Shown here in pieces: positions 10,695 through 22,831 of a stretch of DNA of 64,000 bases. The stretch is from Quillaja saponaria (Eukaryota > Streptophyta > Magnoliopsida > Fabales > Quillajaceae). A program made the translations under genes and the position numbers. Numbering within the stretch: the stretch's first letter is position 1; each line of letters opens with the position of its first letter. The stretch covers positions 15,872,001 to 15,936,000 of the forward strand of contig CM055607.1 of NCBI GenBank assembly GCA_029379385.1, given 5' to 3'. The notes under the pieces are model-generated. The model saw nothing but the letters and a program-made list of their open reading frames with translations, had not been told where the DNA came from and did not search any database.

Positions 10695-12170
10695 TGCCCC
10701 CCTCAAGATGGAGTATCCATTGGAGACTCCAATCTTGTGTCTTAACTGCAGAAAACATTTTTTGGACTAGAGGTTTGGTAAAAACATTTGCTAGTTGATC
10801 TTTGGTGGAGATATAGGAAACTCGAAGCTTTCCTACTTGAACTTGTTGACGTACAAAGTGGTAATCAAGTGTTAGATGCTTCATCCTTGAGTGAAAAACT
10901 GGATTAGCACTAAGATAAATTGTCCCAACATTTTCACAATGAACTTGAGGTGATTGCTTGATTGAAACACCAAGTTCTTGAAGTAAATTTTGAATCCAAT
11001 TGAGCTTAACAGAGGCGTGAGCCAATGCTCTATATTCTGCCTTAATGGAAACTAGTTATTGTTTTCTGTTTAGAAGATTTCCAAGACAAGATGTTGGAGC
11101 CAAGGTAAACAACATAAGCAGTTGTAGATGATCTATCAGTCTTGGTCACCTCCCTAATCAGCATCACTAAATGCTATTAGATTTAGTGTAGAGCTCTTTT
11201 GTAATAGAAGTCCATGAAAGATTGTGCCTTTGAGATACCGTACCACACACTTTAAAGCTTGCCAGTATTGTTCAGAAGGTTTGTGCATAAACTAGGAGAG
11301 TTTATTAACTGTAAAGGCAATATATGGTCTAGTTAATGATAGATATTCGAGGGCTCCTACCAATTGATGAAACACAGTGGGATCAATGGAAGTAGTGCCA
11401 TCACATAACTTTAAAGAGACTGTGGTGGAAAGAGGAGTGACAACCTCTTTGGCACCATTCAATTTGAACTTGTTCAAGATATCTCGAATATATTTGTGTT
11501 GAGATAAGAAGCAACCTTGCTTTAAATGGAGAACTTCAACTCCCAAAAAATAATGGAGTGCCCCCAGAGCTTTCAAGGAAAATCTGTTAGAAAGTTTATC
11601 AAAGAAGGCTGCTAAGAACTGCTTGTTGTTCCCAGTGACAACAATATCATCTACATATACAAGCATATATACAATAACACCAACTTTGTTGTAAATGAAT
11701 AAAGAAACATTTGAGATGGCATTTGTAAAACTAGCAGCTTTAAGAAATGAACTCAACTCCTTATACTAGGCCCGGGAGCTTGCTTGAGGCCAGAGAGTGC
11801 TTTTTTAAGTTTGCAAATATGGTGGGGAAATTGCTGATGAACAAACTCAGGTGGCTGCACCATATGAACTTCATCTGAGAGTATGCCTTGTAAAAATGTA
11901 TTAATTACATCAAACTGATAAAAAGGGAAATTATTTATGAGGGTAAGACAGAGAACAATTCTTATAGTAGTTGGCTTCACAACTAGGCTAAATGTTTCAG
12001 TGTAATTAATGTCGGGTCTCTAATGAAATCCCTTTGCTACAAGATGAGCTTTATAACATTCAATAGAGCTGTTTGGGTTTCTCTTAATTCTGAATACCCA
12101 TTTGCAACCAACCAAATTATGCTTACCATCAAGATCTTAAGAGCATTTCAGATAAGGGCATTAAACTTAT
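10648..12170 (-). pseudogene. Copia C reverse transcriptase and RNase H
   Basis: Minus-strand RT motifs include the FDVINTFLQG stretch near 11900, LKKALSGLKQAPG near 11790, and the catalytic YVDDIV near 11645. They are followed by the ALHYFLGVEV motif and RNase H, whose end contains HVRQQV-like and QLANVFTKPL motifs near 10790. The frame changes at about 11756, 11290 and 11030. The YVDD residues are kept. The decoded parts cover most of the normal RT-RNase H length. Confidence 0.86.
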
Positions 12171-12173
12171 TGG

Positions 12174-12644
12174 TCATAGCATCTCGCCAGTTTGAATCTT
12201 GCATGGCTTAGTTGACACAAGTTGGTTCAAGGGAGGGGGTGTGGGATGTTTGGACACCAACAAAGAGAATGGTTTTTTTGGTTTATAAATGTTATGTTGA
12301 GATCGTCTTTGTAATGGTGCAAGGGTAACAACAGAAATGGATTGAGGGTTTGGACATGTAGATTGTGTAATTGAAGGATCATTCCCAGTTGTTAATGAAG
12401 ATGTCTGCAGGGAAGGCAGTGAGTAAGAGGATAGTTGTTGGACAATATTAAAGGGAGTAGAGGTAGGAGCCTGCAATATTAGGGTAAAAGAGCACCTGGA
12501 GGACAATGAGTCCAATCCCTTAGAGTGTTGAGGTAATAGCTTTGGAACTATCTGAAGTGGTAAAAGAAAATATATTTTCAATGAATTTAACATGCTGAGA
12601 ACTATAAACTTGACCAGTAGATCTACCCAAGCATTGAAAGGCAC
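12174..12644 (-). pseudogene. Copia C integrase-RT linker
   Basis: This is a low-complexity Ser/Pro/Thr/Gln-rich open stretch between integrase and RT on the minus strand. Such variable linkers are usual in copia polyproteins. There is no recognisable domain, and I call it only from its position and composition. Confidence 0.6.
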
Positions 12645-12716
12645 TTTAAGAGGATGAATAACTAAGAAAAATGCATGATAATGACCTTGGTTGTAGTTTG
12701 TTGGAGGTGTAAGGTT

Positions 12717-13380
12717 TCAACCATGGATAGCATAGGCAGCCAAACACACGTAATTTAGAGTAGTTGGGCTTGGTGTTGAACAATGTCTCATATCGAGTGC
12801 TGTATTAAAGTACTGGAGTGGTAATCTATTAATCAAATAAGCTGCAGTGACAAAGGCATATGACCAATAAGAAGAAGACATGTGAACATGATGCATAAGA
12901 GCTAAGCCAATTTCAACCACATATCTATGTTTTCGCTTAGAAATGCCATTTAATTCAAGGGTATGTGAAGGTGTAGTAAGATGTGAAATACCGTTTTGAG
13001 ACAAAAATAAGTAGAGTGTACGATATTCCCCTCCATTATCTGTGTAAATGGAAATGATGAATTTTTTAAATTGTTTTTCAACTAAAGCTTTGAATTGAGG
13101 GAATATAGTAGAAACGTCAGATTTCCTTTTCATTGGATATAGCCACACATACTTAGTAAAGTGATCAATAAATACCAAATAATAACAAAAGCCATCAATT
13201 GAGAGTAATGAAGTAGGCCCCTAGACATCAAAATAAATAAGTTCTAAAGGCATGGAACTTTTCAAAGTGTTAACAGAAAAAGGAAGTTTGGTACTTTTAT
13301 TATATAAACAGGAATCACAATGAAGAGAAATTGACTTTGAAATGGTCGAAATTGAGTTACTAGACTGTAATAGACATCGT
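12717..13380 (-). pseudogene. Copia C integrase core
   Basis: The minus strand reads VFIDHFTKYVWLYP near 13170, with the first catalytic Asp. Then comes YTDNGGEY near 13050, with the second Asp, and the HTLELNGISKRKHR block near 12960, where the catalytic Glu would be; in this copy the family's Q-x-N-G-x-x-E-R is changed. An AYLINRLP motif follows near 12840. The integrase would insert element DNA into the host genome. The altered third catalytic position and the frame breaks suggest it is dead. Confidence 0.82.
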
Positions 13381-13388
13381 AAAATGTG

Positions 13389-13900
13389 CTAATTTGGATG
13401 TCCAGTTCTATGGTGCCAGATATCAAGCTGATGTTTTATTCCAAGAAAAGCATGTGGAGCTGAAGATGAAAGGATAGTGGCTGAAGATAACTGGTATACA
13501 TCATTGTGATTTGTCCCTCGAAGTAGAATTGACCTCGTTCGTATATCCTTTACCAACAAAAAAATTTGGGAAAAATTCAAGAGATACATTGTTAGTTTTA
13601 CAAAATAGAGAGACATATAACAAATTATGCTTAGTGGAAGGAACACAGAGGATATTATCAAGTTGTAATGGACGGGTGGAAGATTTGAGAGAAGTGGAAC
13701 CAATTTGAGAAATGTGCAAACCTGAGCCATCTGTAATATGTAGCTCATTAGGACCACCATATTCAGTATAAAGGGAGAGATTGTTGAGGTTAGATGTGAT
13801 ATGATGACTGGCACCAGAGTCAATAATCCAACTTGCATCACTTTGTTTAGTCTTAGATGCAACATTAGCTTGAGGTGGTAGAGTAGCAAAAAACTTTTTG
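13389..13900 (-). pseudogene. Copia C protease and pre-integrase region
   Basis: On the minus strand the aspartic protease motif W-I-I-D-S-G-A-S-H-H lies near 13835-13805. It is followed by the usual Leu-rich stretch with LCVPSTKHNLL near 13650, then the HRTGHPN pre-integrase motif near 13395. Two frames overlap here, so at least one frameshift separates protease from the rest. The D-S-G active-site triad itself is intact. Confidence 0.8.
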
Positions 13901-14299
13901 AGAAACTAGTATTTTTTGGTTGTATGATTATATATATTGTAAATTTGACACCTTGGGTGAGACTTGTCACTGTGTTGAATATGTTTAGGAGAGATGAACT
14001 GGGATGAGATTTATGGAACTTAGAGTCATTATGTGTGGCAATCGATTAGCAGCGGGATAATGTTTGTGAGAAAGATTAGCTGTGGCAAAATGAAGTGGTT
14101 CTGGCTTTGGTTCCTGGTCAGCATGTTCGACCAGTAGATCATATAATTCTTCATGGGGAATAGGAGTAGGATAAGTGTGACGGGCAATGGTTAAATTCTT
14201 GAAATCAGAGATTAGACCATTTAGGAAATGTAGTATTAAATCATCCTCATCAAGAGGACTATTAGCAAGGGCAAGATCATCAGAAATTGATTTTATAAA

Positions 14300-14740
14300 T
14301 TAGAGATACTCACTCATTGATCGATTTTGTTGTGGGGTGGTAGTCAGTTTGGTCTTAAGGGAAATAATTTGTGGTCGTGTTTTAGCAGCATAAACATGTT
14401 CTAGAGTTTTCCATGCTGCTACAACTGTATTGGCATTGTTGACTTGTGCCATAGCTTCAAGTAAGCTGGATGTAAGAATTGCATTTAACATGAGTTGATC
14501 TTGACGTTCCCAAAACATATAAGCATGATTTGGAGTGGTTTCACCTTCAAGTCTGGGAGGCGGACAGGCAATGGTGCCATCAAGATAACCAAGAAAACTA
14601 TAGCCGATGACAACAGTTAAAAACTGTTTACGCCAAACAGGATAATTTGTTGCTGTCAACTACAAAGGTAGTTGAGCTGCGGCATTGATACAAATTGTGG
14701 TTGGGGTGGTGGAAATGATGATAGAAAAGGTAGCGGAAGA
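14300..14740 (-). pseudogene. Copia C gag
   Basis: Gag reads from just inside the primer site on the minus strand. A stop at about 14657-14659 splits the leader from the main part, which begins with the MTATNYPVWRKQF-type motif (LTxxNYxxWxxxF in the UBN2_3 family). The part ending near 14300 contains the A-W-K-T-L-E motif. No CCHC zinc knuckle was recognised downstream, in contrast to copia A and B. Confidence 0.82.
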
Positions 14741-14792
14741 TTGATCTAAGGCCATGAGTCTGTGCTTTAAAGTTGTAGGCTTATTGATACCA

Positions 14793-14977
14793 TGTAGAAT
14801 TTTAGATTGACAATGCAATATATATTTTATATTGATATGCTCTATAAATAGAGTCACTAAGAGATAATGTTATATTCAAAGTATAGTGTATTCAAATTTC
14901 AAATATCATGGCAGAAGCTATCTTATATAGCTAATTGATTTGGATGAGATTGTTGGGTAGATGATAACTCCTTTACA
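14793..14977 (-). repeat. Copia C 5' LTR (185 bp)
   Basis: It starts TGTAGAATTTTAG and ends CTTTACA. It is the same length as its partner at 10510-10694 and shares the block TAAATAGAGTCACTAAGAGA. Confidence 0.9.
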
Positions 14978-15740
14978 ATTGGAAGGAAGGTATATGAAAG
15001 AGGACGTAATAAGTAAAAGGTTTCTGATTTAGAGATTCAATAATTATAAAATGATTGATACCCGTTCTATCATGAATCAATTTAATGAGATTAAAACTAT
15101 TCTTGATCAATTTTTTCAATATAAACTGACCATGGATGAGGCTATAATTGTTACTATAATTATAGATAAACTCCCTCTTCTTGGAAAATTTTTAGGAATA
15201 GTCTTAAACATAAGAAGGAAGATCTTTCTCTTGAAGAGTTGTGTAATTATCTACGCATCGAAGAAGACCTACGAAAAGAAGAAAAAGAGAAAAATAAAGA
15301 AGAAGGTCTTTCAAAAAATTAATGCTATAGAAGAAGGTGACAATTTAAAGATAGGTGCTTCTCATAAAAGAAAGCATCAATCTGCCAAACCATCAAAAGG
15401 TTATATCAAAAAGCCTAAAGGTATTTGCTTCCATTGCAACAAATATAGACACTTTAAGAAGGATTGTCGTGAACTTAAGAAAAAGAATAAAGCACCAAAC
15501 AATTTTGTGGATATGATTTCTGAAGTCAATGTTCTTAAAGGTAATGAGGCTTGGTGGATAGATTTAGGTGCAACAAGACATGTTGCAAGGAAAAGAGTTT
15601 TTTCAAGAATTATGAACCAGTTGGAAAATGAAAACTTCTGTACATGGAAAATTTTGCAACTACCCAAGTTCAAGGCAAAGGAACTGTGCAATTGGAATTC
15701 ACTTTCAGAAAAACTCTTACTCTTAATGATGTCTACCTAA
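14978..15740 (+). pseudogene. Copia B gag (second part), zinc knuckle and protease
   Basis: Gag resumes after copia C with Leu-Glu-Gly-Arg-Tyr. It then shows the NQFNEIKTILDQF stretch and a Lys-rich region at 15270-15310. A CFHCNKYRHFKKDC zinc knuckle lies at about 15426-15467, and the protease-like motif WWIDLGATRH at about 15551-15580. In the protease motif the catalytic D-S-G is changed to D-L-G. A frame change occurs before 15850. Confidence 0.8.
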
Positions 15741-15853
15741 AATTAGGAAAAACTTAGTGTCTTGTCGTTTCTTGAATAAAAATAGCTTTAAGTTTGTATT
15801 GAGACTGATAAGTTTGTACTTTCCAAGGGAGGAACATTTGTGGGGAAGGTTTT

Positions 15854-16600
15854 ATGTATGAGTGTTTGTTCAAGCTTATTATTATTATTAATAATAAGAG
15901 TGTTTCTTCTTATATTGTTGATTCTCATTCTTTACTTTCGCATAATCGTTTAGGACATGTAAATGTTAGAAGAATGAATGATATGATCAAGTTAGAGTTA
16001 ATTTCAAATATTAATATAGATATGAATAAATGCCGAACATGTATGTTGACTAAAATTACTAGAAATTCTTTTCCTAATGTGCAACGAAATTCAAAGTTAC
16101 TTGATTCAATACATAGTGATTTATGTGATTCAACACCAACTTTAGGAGGAAATAAGTTTTTTGTGACTTTCATTGATGATCATATAAGATTTTGTTATGT
16201 ATATCTTTTACATTCTAAAGATGATGCCATGAATAAATTTATGATTTTTAAACAATAAGTTGAACTACAATGTGATGTCAAGATTAAGTGCTTAAGAACT
16301 GATAGGGGGTGAATATTATGATCCATCTTATTTAAGTCAAGTGGAATTATCCATGAAGTGACAGCACCTTACACATTGCAACAAAACGGTGTGGCAGAAA
16401 GGAAAAATAGAACATTGAGAGATGGTGAATGCAATGCTTTCAAATTCGGGATTGGGACATGGTTTTTAGGGTGAACCCCCCCTTACAACATGTCACATCC
16501 TAAATAGAGTTCCTACAAAAAGGAACAAAGTTACTCCTTATGAGTTATGGAAGAAAAGAAAGCCTAATTTGGGCTACCTTAAGGTATGGGTTGTAGAGCT
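15854..16600 (+). pseudogene. Copia B integrase
   Basis: The pre-integrase motif (HNRLGHVN near 15943) and CxxC (near 16033) precede an integrase core. The core has FVTFIDDHIRFCYVY near 16160, a TDRG-like motif near 16299, and [13 protein letters not shown] near 16376-16410, which keeps the catalytic Glu of the Q-x-N-G-x-A-E-R block. Stops and shifts occur at 16256 and about 16310-16560. Confidence 0.82.
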
Positions 16601-18490
16601 ATTGTTAAAATTCCTGAACCAAAAAGAAAAAATTTGGGTGAAAAAGGAATAGAACGTATATTCCTTGGCTATGTTCTTCATAGTAAAGCATATAGATTCA
16701 TGGTAATAGAACCAAATAATTATTATTCAATGAATTCTATAATTGAATCTAGAAATGCTTTATTCAATAAAGATAGGTTCAAAACACTTCCCAAATCCTT
16801 GATAGGCAAAGATGAAAAAAAACAAAGTTCAAATAAGGAAGTGGATACAAACGAAATTGAATCGAGAAGGAGTAAAAGAATTAAAACTCCTAAAATTTTT
16901 GGACCAGATTTTTACATGTATTTGGTAGAAGGAATAAGAGATAAAATTAGCAACTTAATTCCAATAGCCTTAAATATAGATTCTGACCCTAAAACGTTTG
17001 AAAAAGTAATGAAATCTCAAGATGTTGCATTCTGGAAAGAAGCAATAAGTAATGAGATGGATTTTATAATGGGTAACAAAGCTTGGAAAATTGGTGGACC
17101 TTCCACCAGGTTCCAAACCCATTGGCTACAAATGGATATTTAAAAAGAAAATGAGGGTGGATGGAACTATTGGCAAATTCAAGGCAAGATTGGTGGATAA
17201 ATGTTTTACACAAAAAGAAGGTGTAGATTATTTTGATACATATGCTCTAGTAGCAAGAATAGCCACCATTGGAGTTCTACTTGCAATAGCTTCTATATAT
17301 AAACTTCATATTCACCAAATGGATGTAAAAAGAGCATTTCTAAATGGTGAATTAGATGAAGAAGTTTTTATGAAATAACTGAAATATTTTATAATTAAAG
17401 GTCAAGAACACAAAGTATGTAAATTAGTTAAGTCCTTATATGGGTTTAGCACCAAAACAGTGGCATTAAAAATTTGATCAAGTAGTTCTTTCAAACGATT
17501 ACAAAATTCATGAATCTGATAAATGTGTTTATGGTAAATATTTTTAATGGTAAAGATATCATAATTTGTTTATATGTCGATGATATGTTAATTTTTGGTA
17601 CTGAATTAAAACAAGTACAAAATGCTAAAGAGTTTTTGCCTACAAAATTTGACATGAAAGATATGGGTGAAGCTGATATTATTCTTGGTGTTAAAATTAT
17701 TAGAAATAATGATGGTCTTATGTTAACACGGTCTCATTGTACTAATAAAATGTTAAAGAAGTTTGGACTTTTTAATTGCACACCTGTAAGCACGCCATTT
17801 GATAATAGTACAAAATTAAATCAAAATGATAGTAAAGCAATTGCCCAATTAGAATATGCGAAGGCAATTGGATGTTTAATGTGTGCCATGACGTGTACAA
17901 GGCCTAACATAATATTTGCTATTGGCAAACTTAGTAGATTTACTAGTTGTCCAAGCAATGAATATTGGAACGCTATTCATAGAGTCGTAAAATACTTGAA
18001 AACTATGAACTATGGCATATGTTATAAAGGGTATCCAAGAGTTGTAGAAGGATATACCGATGCTAATTGGGTTACAAATCGAAAAGATGATTTTCCATCA
18101 ACTAGTGGCTGGATATTCACCCTTGGTGGGGATGTTATAACTTGGGTATCAAAGAAACAAACATGTATTACATATTCTACCATGGCATCTAAATTTGTAG
18201 CTTTAGCTGTAGGTGGTAAAGAGGCTGAATGGTTAAGAAATCTCTTGTTAGAAATGCCATTATGGTCAAAGCCTATAGCACCTATTTCAATAAGGTATGA
18301 TAACGAAGCAACACTAGCAAAAGCCTATAGTCATGTCTACAATGGAAAAACATGACACATAGGATTAAGATATAGCTATGTGAGGCAACTAATCTCTGAT
18401 GGAGTAATTACAATAGAATATGTAAAGTCCTTGGAAAATCTAGCAGATCCTTTGACCAATGGGCTTGCAAGAGAAAAAGTGATTGAAACA
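16586..18490 (+). pseudogene. Copia B reverse transcriptase and RNase H
   Basis: A linker with R-R-S-K-R-I-K-T-P (near 16866) is followed by the RT. Motifs are a FWKEAI block near 17033, KARL near 17185, HQMDVKRAFLNGELDEEVF near 17314, the YVDDML active site near 17575, and LTRSH near 17720. RNase H follows, with YTDANW near 18053 and SKKQTC near 18150, ending LADPLTNGLAREK near 18440. A TGA at 18354-18356 replaces an expected Arg codon. Other shifts lie near 17090-17140, 17375 and 17455. Confidence 0.88.
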
Positions 18491-19115
18491 TCATAAAGGA
18501 TAGGTCTTAAGTCCACATATTAGTCACCAATAAAGGAAACTCAACTTACCACTTGCTAAATACAAGTCGTAAGGTCAATAAGACAAAGTACTTCATTAGA
18601 CGTGACTGCAAGCACTAAGTAAATTAAATCATTCCAAAGAAAGTGTGCTTGGTAAGCGTAATGATAAGAAGTAGGATGAACATTAAGTTCTTAATAGACT
18701 TATAAAGGAAATATACTTGGTATGCTAAAGTTACAAAGCATACTTGATAAGTTTACCTAATGAATGTGAAGTGAGGCCGCTTCTGTCAAGGTTAAGGACT
18801 TGACTCTAGAGCATTCATGAAATAAGATACAAAGACACTTGGCCTTAAAGGTGTCAGTAATCTTTTAAATGCTTCTATGAAAAGAAGTTTTATGTGTGAG
18901 ATATATCCGGTTAGACATATAGGATTGATGGTTCAAAGTTTAATCTACCATACTTTTCTATCTAACCTTGATGTATTTTCACTAAGTAAAGATTCAAGTC
19001 CAAAAGACATCTTTATTTATGCATAGACTTCGCTGAATTATTAAGGATCTGATTCAAGTTGTTTCCTTTACTTTTCTAGGTCAAATTTAGTTAAATTTTG
19101 AAAAAAGTGAGGTAA
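18491..19115 (+). other. Copia B 3' non-coding interior and polypurine tract
   Basis: The stretch between the RNase H end and the right LTR has no open frame of note. It ends in a purine-rich run, aaaaaagtgagg (19101-19112), directly before the LTR, as expected for a polypurine tract that primes plus-strand DNA synthesis. Confidence 0.65.
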
Positions 19116-19591
19116 TATTAATCTATTTTCAAAATAAAGTTTTTATCTGTGTTTTATTTTTGATAAGTTAAGATTTGAAATGAAAGGTTGCAAGAAATTA
19201 GATAAATAACTACCTAGGAGTTGTAACTGCTGGTAGTTATTTGTTTAAATTCATAACTCAAATGCCAAAAGGCATGAATTGTTATATAAATATGTCTGCA
19301 TCTTTCTCTTTCAAATAGTTTTGATAGATCCTTTATATTGCTAACTGCAGAAACAATATAGAACAATAATTCAGAAACTTTGTATAAGTGTTTGTGCTTT
19401 TCTTCAATATTGCAAATTGCAGAATAATGTAGCGCTTCATTGTATCTTAGAAGAAATTCATTAGAACCATTTTGCACCATTTTGTGAGACTAATTAAACA
19501 TTAAGGATGATGACCTGATCGTGACTTGAAGTCATTCCATTCTATTCCATATTTTGTTTTTTCTCCACTTTTCAAACTACAATTCTTAATA
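19116..19591 (+). repeat. Copia B 3' LTR
   Basis: It matches 9681-10155 throughout. The end dinucleotides have changed (TATTAAT... start, ...TTAATA end), where the 5' copy keeps TG...CA. The flanking GAAAA at 19592-19596 equals the base run before the 5' LTR. Confidence 0.9.
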
Positions 19592-21075
19592 GAAAATACC
19601 TACCAAACTCAGATTTTCTAGCTAGAGACTTTTATTTAATAATTTTTCTCATAAAATCCTTGGCAAACTTACTAAAATTAGCATCAGTTTATGTCCTAGT
19701 GTTACTTGCTTCTTGAGAAGAAGATGCACTAACATCATAAACATCCACTTCCATGTCAGATTGTTCAAAAATTCTATAATGGTTATATAACCTAACCAAT
19801 GTGCTCTTGATTTTTTTTGGGTTATTAAATCAGTTTCTTCTTATCCAAACAACTTTTTAAACCCATAAATAATAAACCTCGACTTGTACTGAGGGTTAAG
19901 TATCAAAGCAACAAAGAAAATGTGATTAATTTTATCAATGTCACCCCATTATTTATCATGTTTTGCTTTCATTCTCGCATCTATTGACTAAAGTGATTGA
20001 TTACCACTTCCTAACCATTTTTGCAAGAATGCTTGAATATCCCAAAAGTCATGAAAGTATGCATGTGATGTAACATACAAGGAACCATAAACTTTACATC
20101 ATAAAAAAGCTTTAAGAAGTCCACAAACACGTTAGCAACTTCTAATTCTCAAACTCATTTCTATATTGATTATCTTCAACCCTCAACTTGTTGAATGTCT
20201 TCTGATGCTTCACGGCTGATTCCAACATTAGGAATGTTGAATTCTACCTTGTAGGTACATCCAAAGTCATAAATGCCTTAGCATAAATCTTTTCACATTT
20301 TGTACATTTTTTTGAATCTCAACTTCTTAGTAGGTGAAGACTTAACATACTCAACAACAACCCTAATCCTAAGAAAATATATGTCCATATCTTTCAAACC
20401 ATCATGGACAATTAGGTTAAGTATGTGTGCGTAACACCTAAAAGTGCATCAAGTCACAATTAAACAATGCAATTCCATAGTTATTAACTTTCTTAATAAC
20501 TAACTGCACCATCATTTGAAGATGTATTACCAACTATAACATAAGAGTTTGTCTATCCCCTTATTTAACAATCAGTACTCAATAATCTTCCTAGTTATTT
20601 CACCCTTGTGATCATGAACTAAACAAAAGTTTAATATCCTTTTATGCATCCTTAAACTATCATCAGTAAAATGACCATTCAAACATAAATAGTTCAAATT
20701 CTGAACAAAAGTCCAACAATTAGTTGTGAGTGACAATCTTTGTTTGTTATTAACTAGTTAGGTTCTTAATTTGTACTTTTCAATCAAGAAGAGTTTGTAA
20801 ATATCTTTAACTATTGTCCACCTAGATGGCATATGCATTCTAGGTCGTAGTTGACTTACAAACATAAGAACCCCTCAGTTTCTACATGCTAAAAGGAAAT
20901 TCTTATGGTGTACTTAACCAATGCTTCTCTATAAGCCATCTTATTCTATTTATCACAAGCAGTACCTAATCTACTTTTCCCACTACTCAATTTATTTTGT
21001 AACTCATCTATTTTTTGTAGCATAATCAATTAAAATAGTTTGACCTTGACCCCAACTAGACAACAAATTCATACA
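19592..21075 (-). pseudogene. hAT transposase pseudogene, N-terminal and core part (segment 1)
   Basis: Read on the minus strand from about 21075, the pieces MNLLSSWGQGQ, a REALVKYTIR block (family: RKALARMIIxDELPF), VETEGFL, RMHMPSRWT, a SLTTNCWT catalytic-core motif, HKRILNFC, and CAHILNLIVHDGLKDM (near 20450-20400) follow each other in the order seen in BED-type RICESLEEPER hAT transposases. The hAT hinge (RKSEFGRY) is at 19620-19597. There are numerous stops. The BED zinc finger that should precede it was not seen upstream. The ORF continues at 9680 after copia B is removed. It is a relic of a cut-and-paste transposase, not a host gene. Confidence 0.85.
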
Positions 21076-21079
21076 AAAA

Positions 21080-22609
21080 TTGGACTCTTAAAGGGTTTTT
21101 GTATTTGATTATAATCAGATAATCTAAATATTGAGGGTTCAATTAAATATATATTTTTATTATAATATGGCTATTTTTCTAAAATTTTATGATTATAATC
21201 AAGAAAAAAAATAGCAAGAATTTAATACTTACTTTTTTCCGGCTTATAATCATATTTGACCAAGTAAAAGATTATGATATCCCCCTATCATTTCTATAAT
21301 AACACCCAATACTATTAACATATAACTCACTTGCCACAACTTCACTCTAATACTCACTTTTGGTAATTTTAACATAAAATAATTAACTAAACAATTATTT
21401 ATTAAATGTAGATACAATTTTAATTAGTAATTTCATAATTTATAAATAATTCTGATCAATTATACAATTATTACATAATTTAAAACTCAACTATAATTCT
21501 TAAATAATTAATAATCTAATTAACAATTATAATTAAATAATTTTAAGAAAAAACAACATGTCTTAGATATGTTGTTAGATGAATATGAGTCAAATTATCT
21601 CAAAAAAGTTTTTAAAAAGTAATCAACATGCATGGTAAAGTGTGAAGATCACAATATAATGAAGACACACCAGTGGAAAGAAGAGAAAGCAAGAAGTACT
21701 CTTATAAACTAATGCTTCATAGGGAAAAATTAAATGCTTCAAAAGTTCAACACCCATAAGAAATTAATGCTACATGGATAAGAAACTAATTTTGAAAGGT
21801 TTATCTAATTAAGAAATTAATTTGTGGGGGATTATCTGAGAAGTAATTAATTTTAAAATAGATTATCTAAAGAAGAAAATTAATTATGGGAGATGTCTCG
21901 AACGTGTATGAGTGAATGGAGCTTTTTTTTTTAATAATATATATTTTTCTACAAAATTTTATTGATAATTGTTTAATCGATTTTCAAAAAATTTCTTGCC
22001 TATATAAGTTTATGGATTGAGATGCATTTAACTTAGATAGTTATTTAAAGGAAAAAAAGAAGTATAATAAGTCTTAAGTTTTTATGTGTTCAACATAGAT
22101 AATTGAAGATTGTTTTGAGATAATCAGCCGAACTAGTTTGTGACTTACTTATTAAAAACTAGGATTAAGTTTTGCTTGTTTCCTAAACAAGCTGATCGTA
22201 AGCTTTATTTTGAGTTCTTTAAGTTAAAACAAACCTAACTCAATCTTTAAAGCTCGGCTTGTAAGCTTCCAAGCCGGCTTGTTTAGTATTATTTAATATA
22301 TAAATTAATAATAAATATATTTAGATAAATAAAATAACAAAGTTTTTAAATTGGTTTCGTGGTAAGTTACTCAAATGACTCTCTAATAGATTAAGAGTTC
22401 AACCCCTTTTAACTAAAAAGCAACTTTAAAATCTTGACTCAACCTATCCAAAAGAATAATTTTGATGCACGGACTGGATTTGGTTTATGCCCAAATCCAT
22501 GAGTTTTCTATTGTTTTGGGAATTCTAATTCTATTAAGCAATAGTTATTATGTTATTAAATTGCCTTGAATAATTAAATAAAAAGTATTATATTGTATTT
22601 TTGTCTAAT
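21080..22609. other. AT-rich stretch with transposon-end-like palindromes and a possible SINE
   Basis: No gene is visible. About 22160-22290 contains complementary motifs such as GCTTGTTTCCTAAACAAGC and GCTTGTAAGCTTCCAAGC, of the type seen in subterminal regions of hAT-like elements. At 22395-22406 GAGTTCAACCCC fits a Pol III B box, and about 30 bp upstream GGTAAGTTACTC is a weak A-box-like match, so a tRNA-derived SINE fragment is possible. Confidence 0.35.
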
Positions 22610-22618
22610 AAAATTTAA

Positions 22619-22735
22619 GCTTAATTACATTTTTGGTCCTTATAGTTTAAATTTGAGTTCAATTTCAACCTTATAAATTAAATTGTTGCAATTGAATCCC
22701 GACAACGTTAAAAGAAATGCAATTGATTCCTTACA
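22619..22735 (+). repeat. Outer MULE left terminal inverted repeat
   Basis: It pairs with the complement of about 28870-29005. Shared blocks are GCTTAATTA, TTTAAATTTGAGTTCAATTT (TTTAAATTTAGTTTCAATTT on the other side) and TTGTTGCAATTG (TTGTTGTAATTG). Confidence 0.8.
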
Positions 22736-22831
22736 GTTACATTTCATTCCCCTATAACTACTATCACACAAGCTTTTTAAATCAAACTCCAAATTCCTTA
22801 CCTACACAAATCCCAACACCCTTCCTTATAC

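Larger units (their letters stand above)
10510..14977 (-). mobile_element. Copia C: small-LTR Ty1/copia element inside copia B
   Basis: LTRs of exactly 185 bp lie at 10510-10694 and 14793-14977. By eye they differ at roughly 20 positions. The flanks atttg (10505-10509) and attgg (14978-14982) are a target duplication with one mismatch. On the minus strand the primer site next to the 5' LTR begins TGGTATCAATAAG (complement ending at 14792). A polypurine tract, GAGGGGGGCA, lies next to the 3' LTR (complement of 10695-10704). All polyprotein modules are present in copia order but carry frame breaks. It is the youngest layer of this stack, since it sits inside copia B, which sits inside the hAT gene. 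Confidence 0.93.
9681..19591 (+). mobile_element. Copia B: Ty1/copia retrotransposon carrying nested copia C
   Basis: LTRs of about 475 bp lie at 9681-10155 and 19116-19591. The target duplication GAAAA (9676-9680 and 19592-19596) is perfect. The polyprotein is on the plus strand, in the order gag, zinc knuckle, protease, integrase, RT, RNase H. Gag is cut at 10509/14983 by copia C. Without copia C and its duplication the element is about 5.4 kb, normal for the family. The purine-rich aaaaaagtgagg sits beside the right LTR (19101-19112). Multiple stops make it defective. It is inserted in the hAT transposase, so it is younger than that element and older than copia C. Confidence 0.93.
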
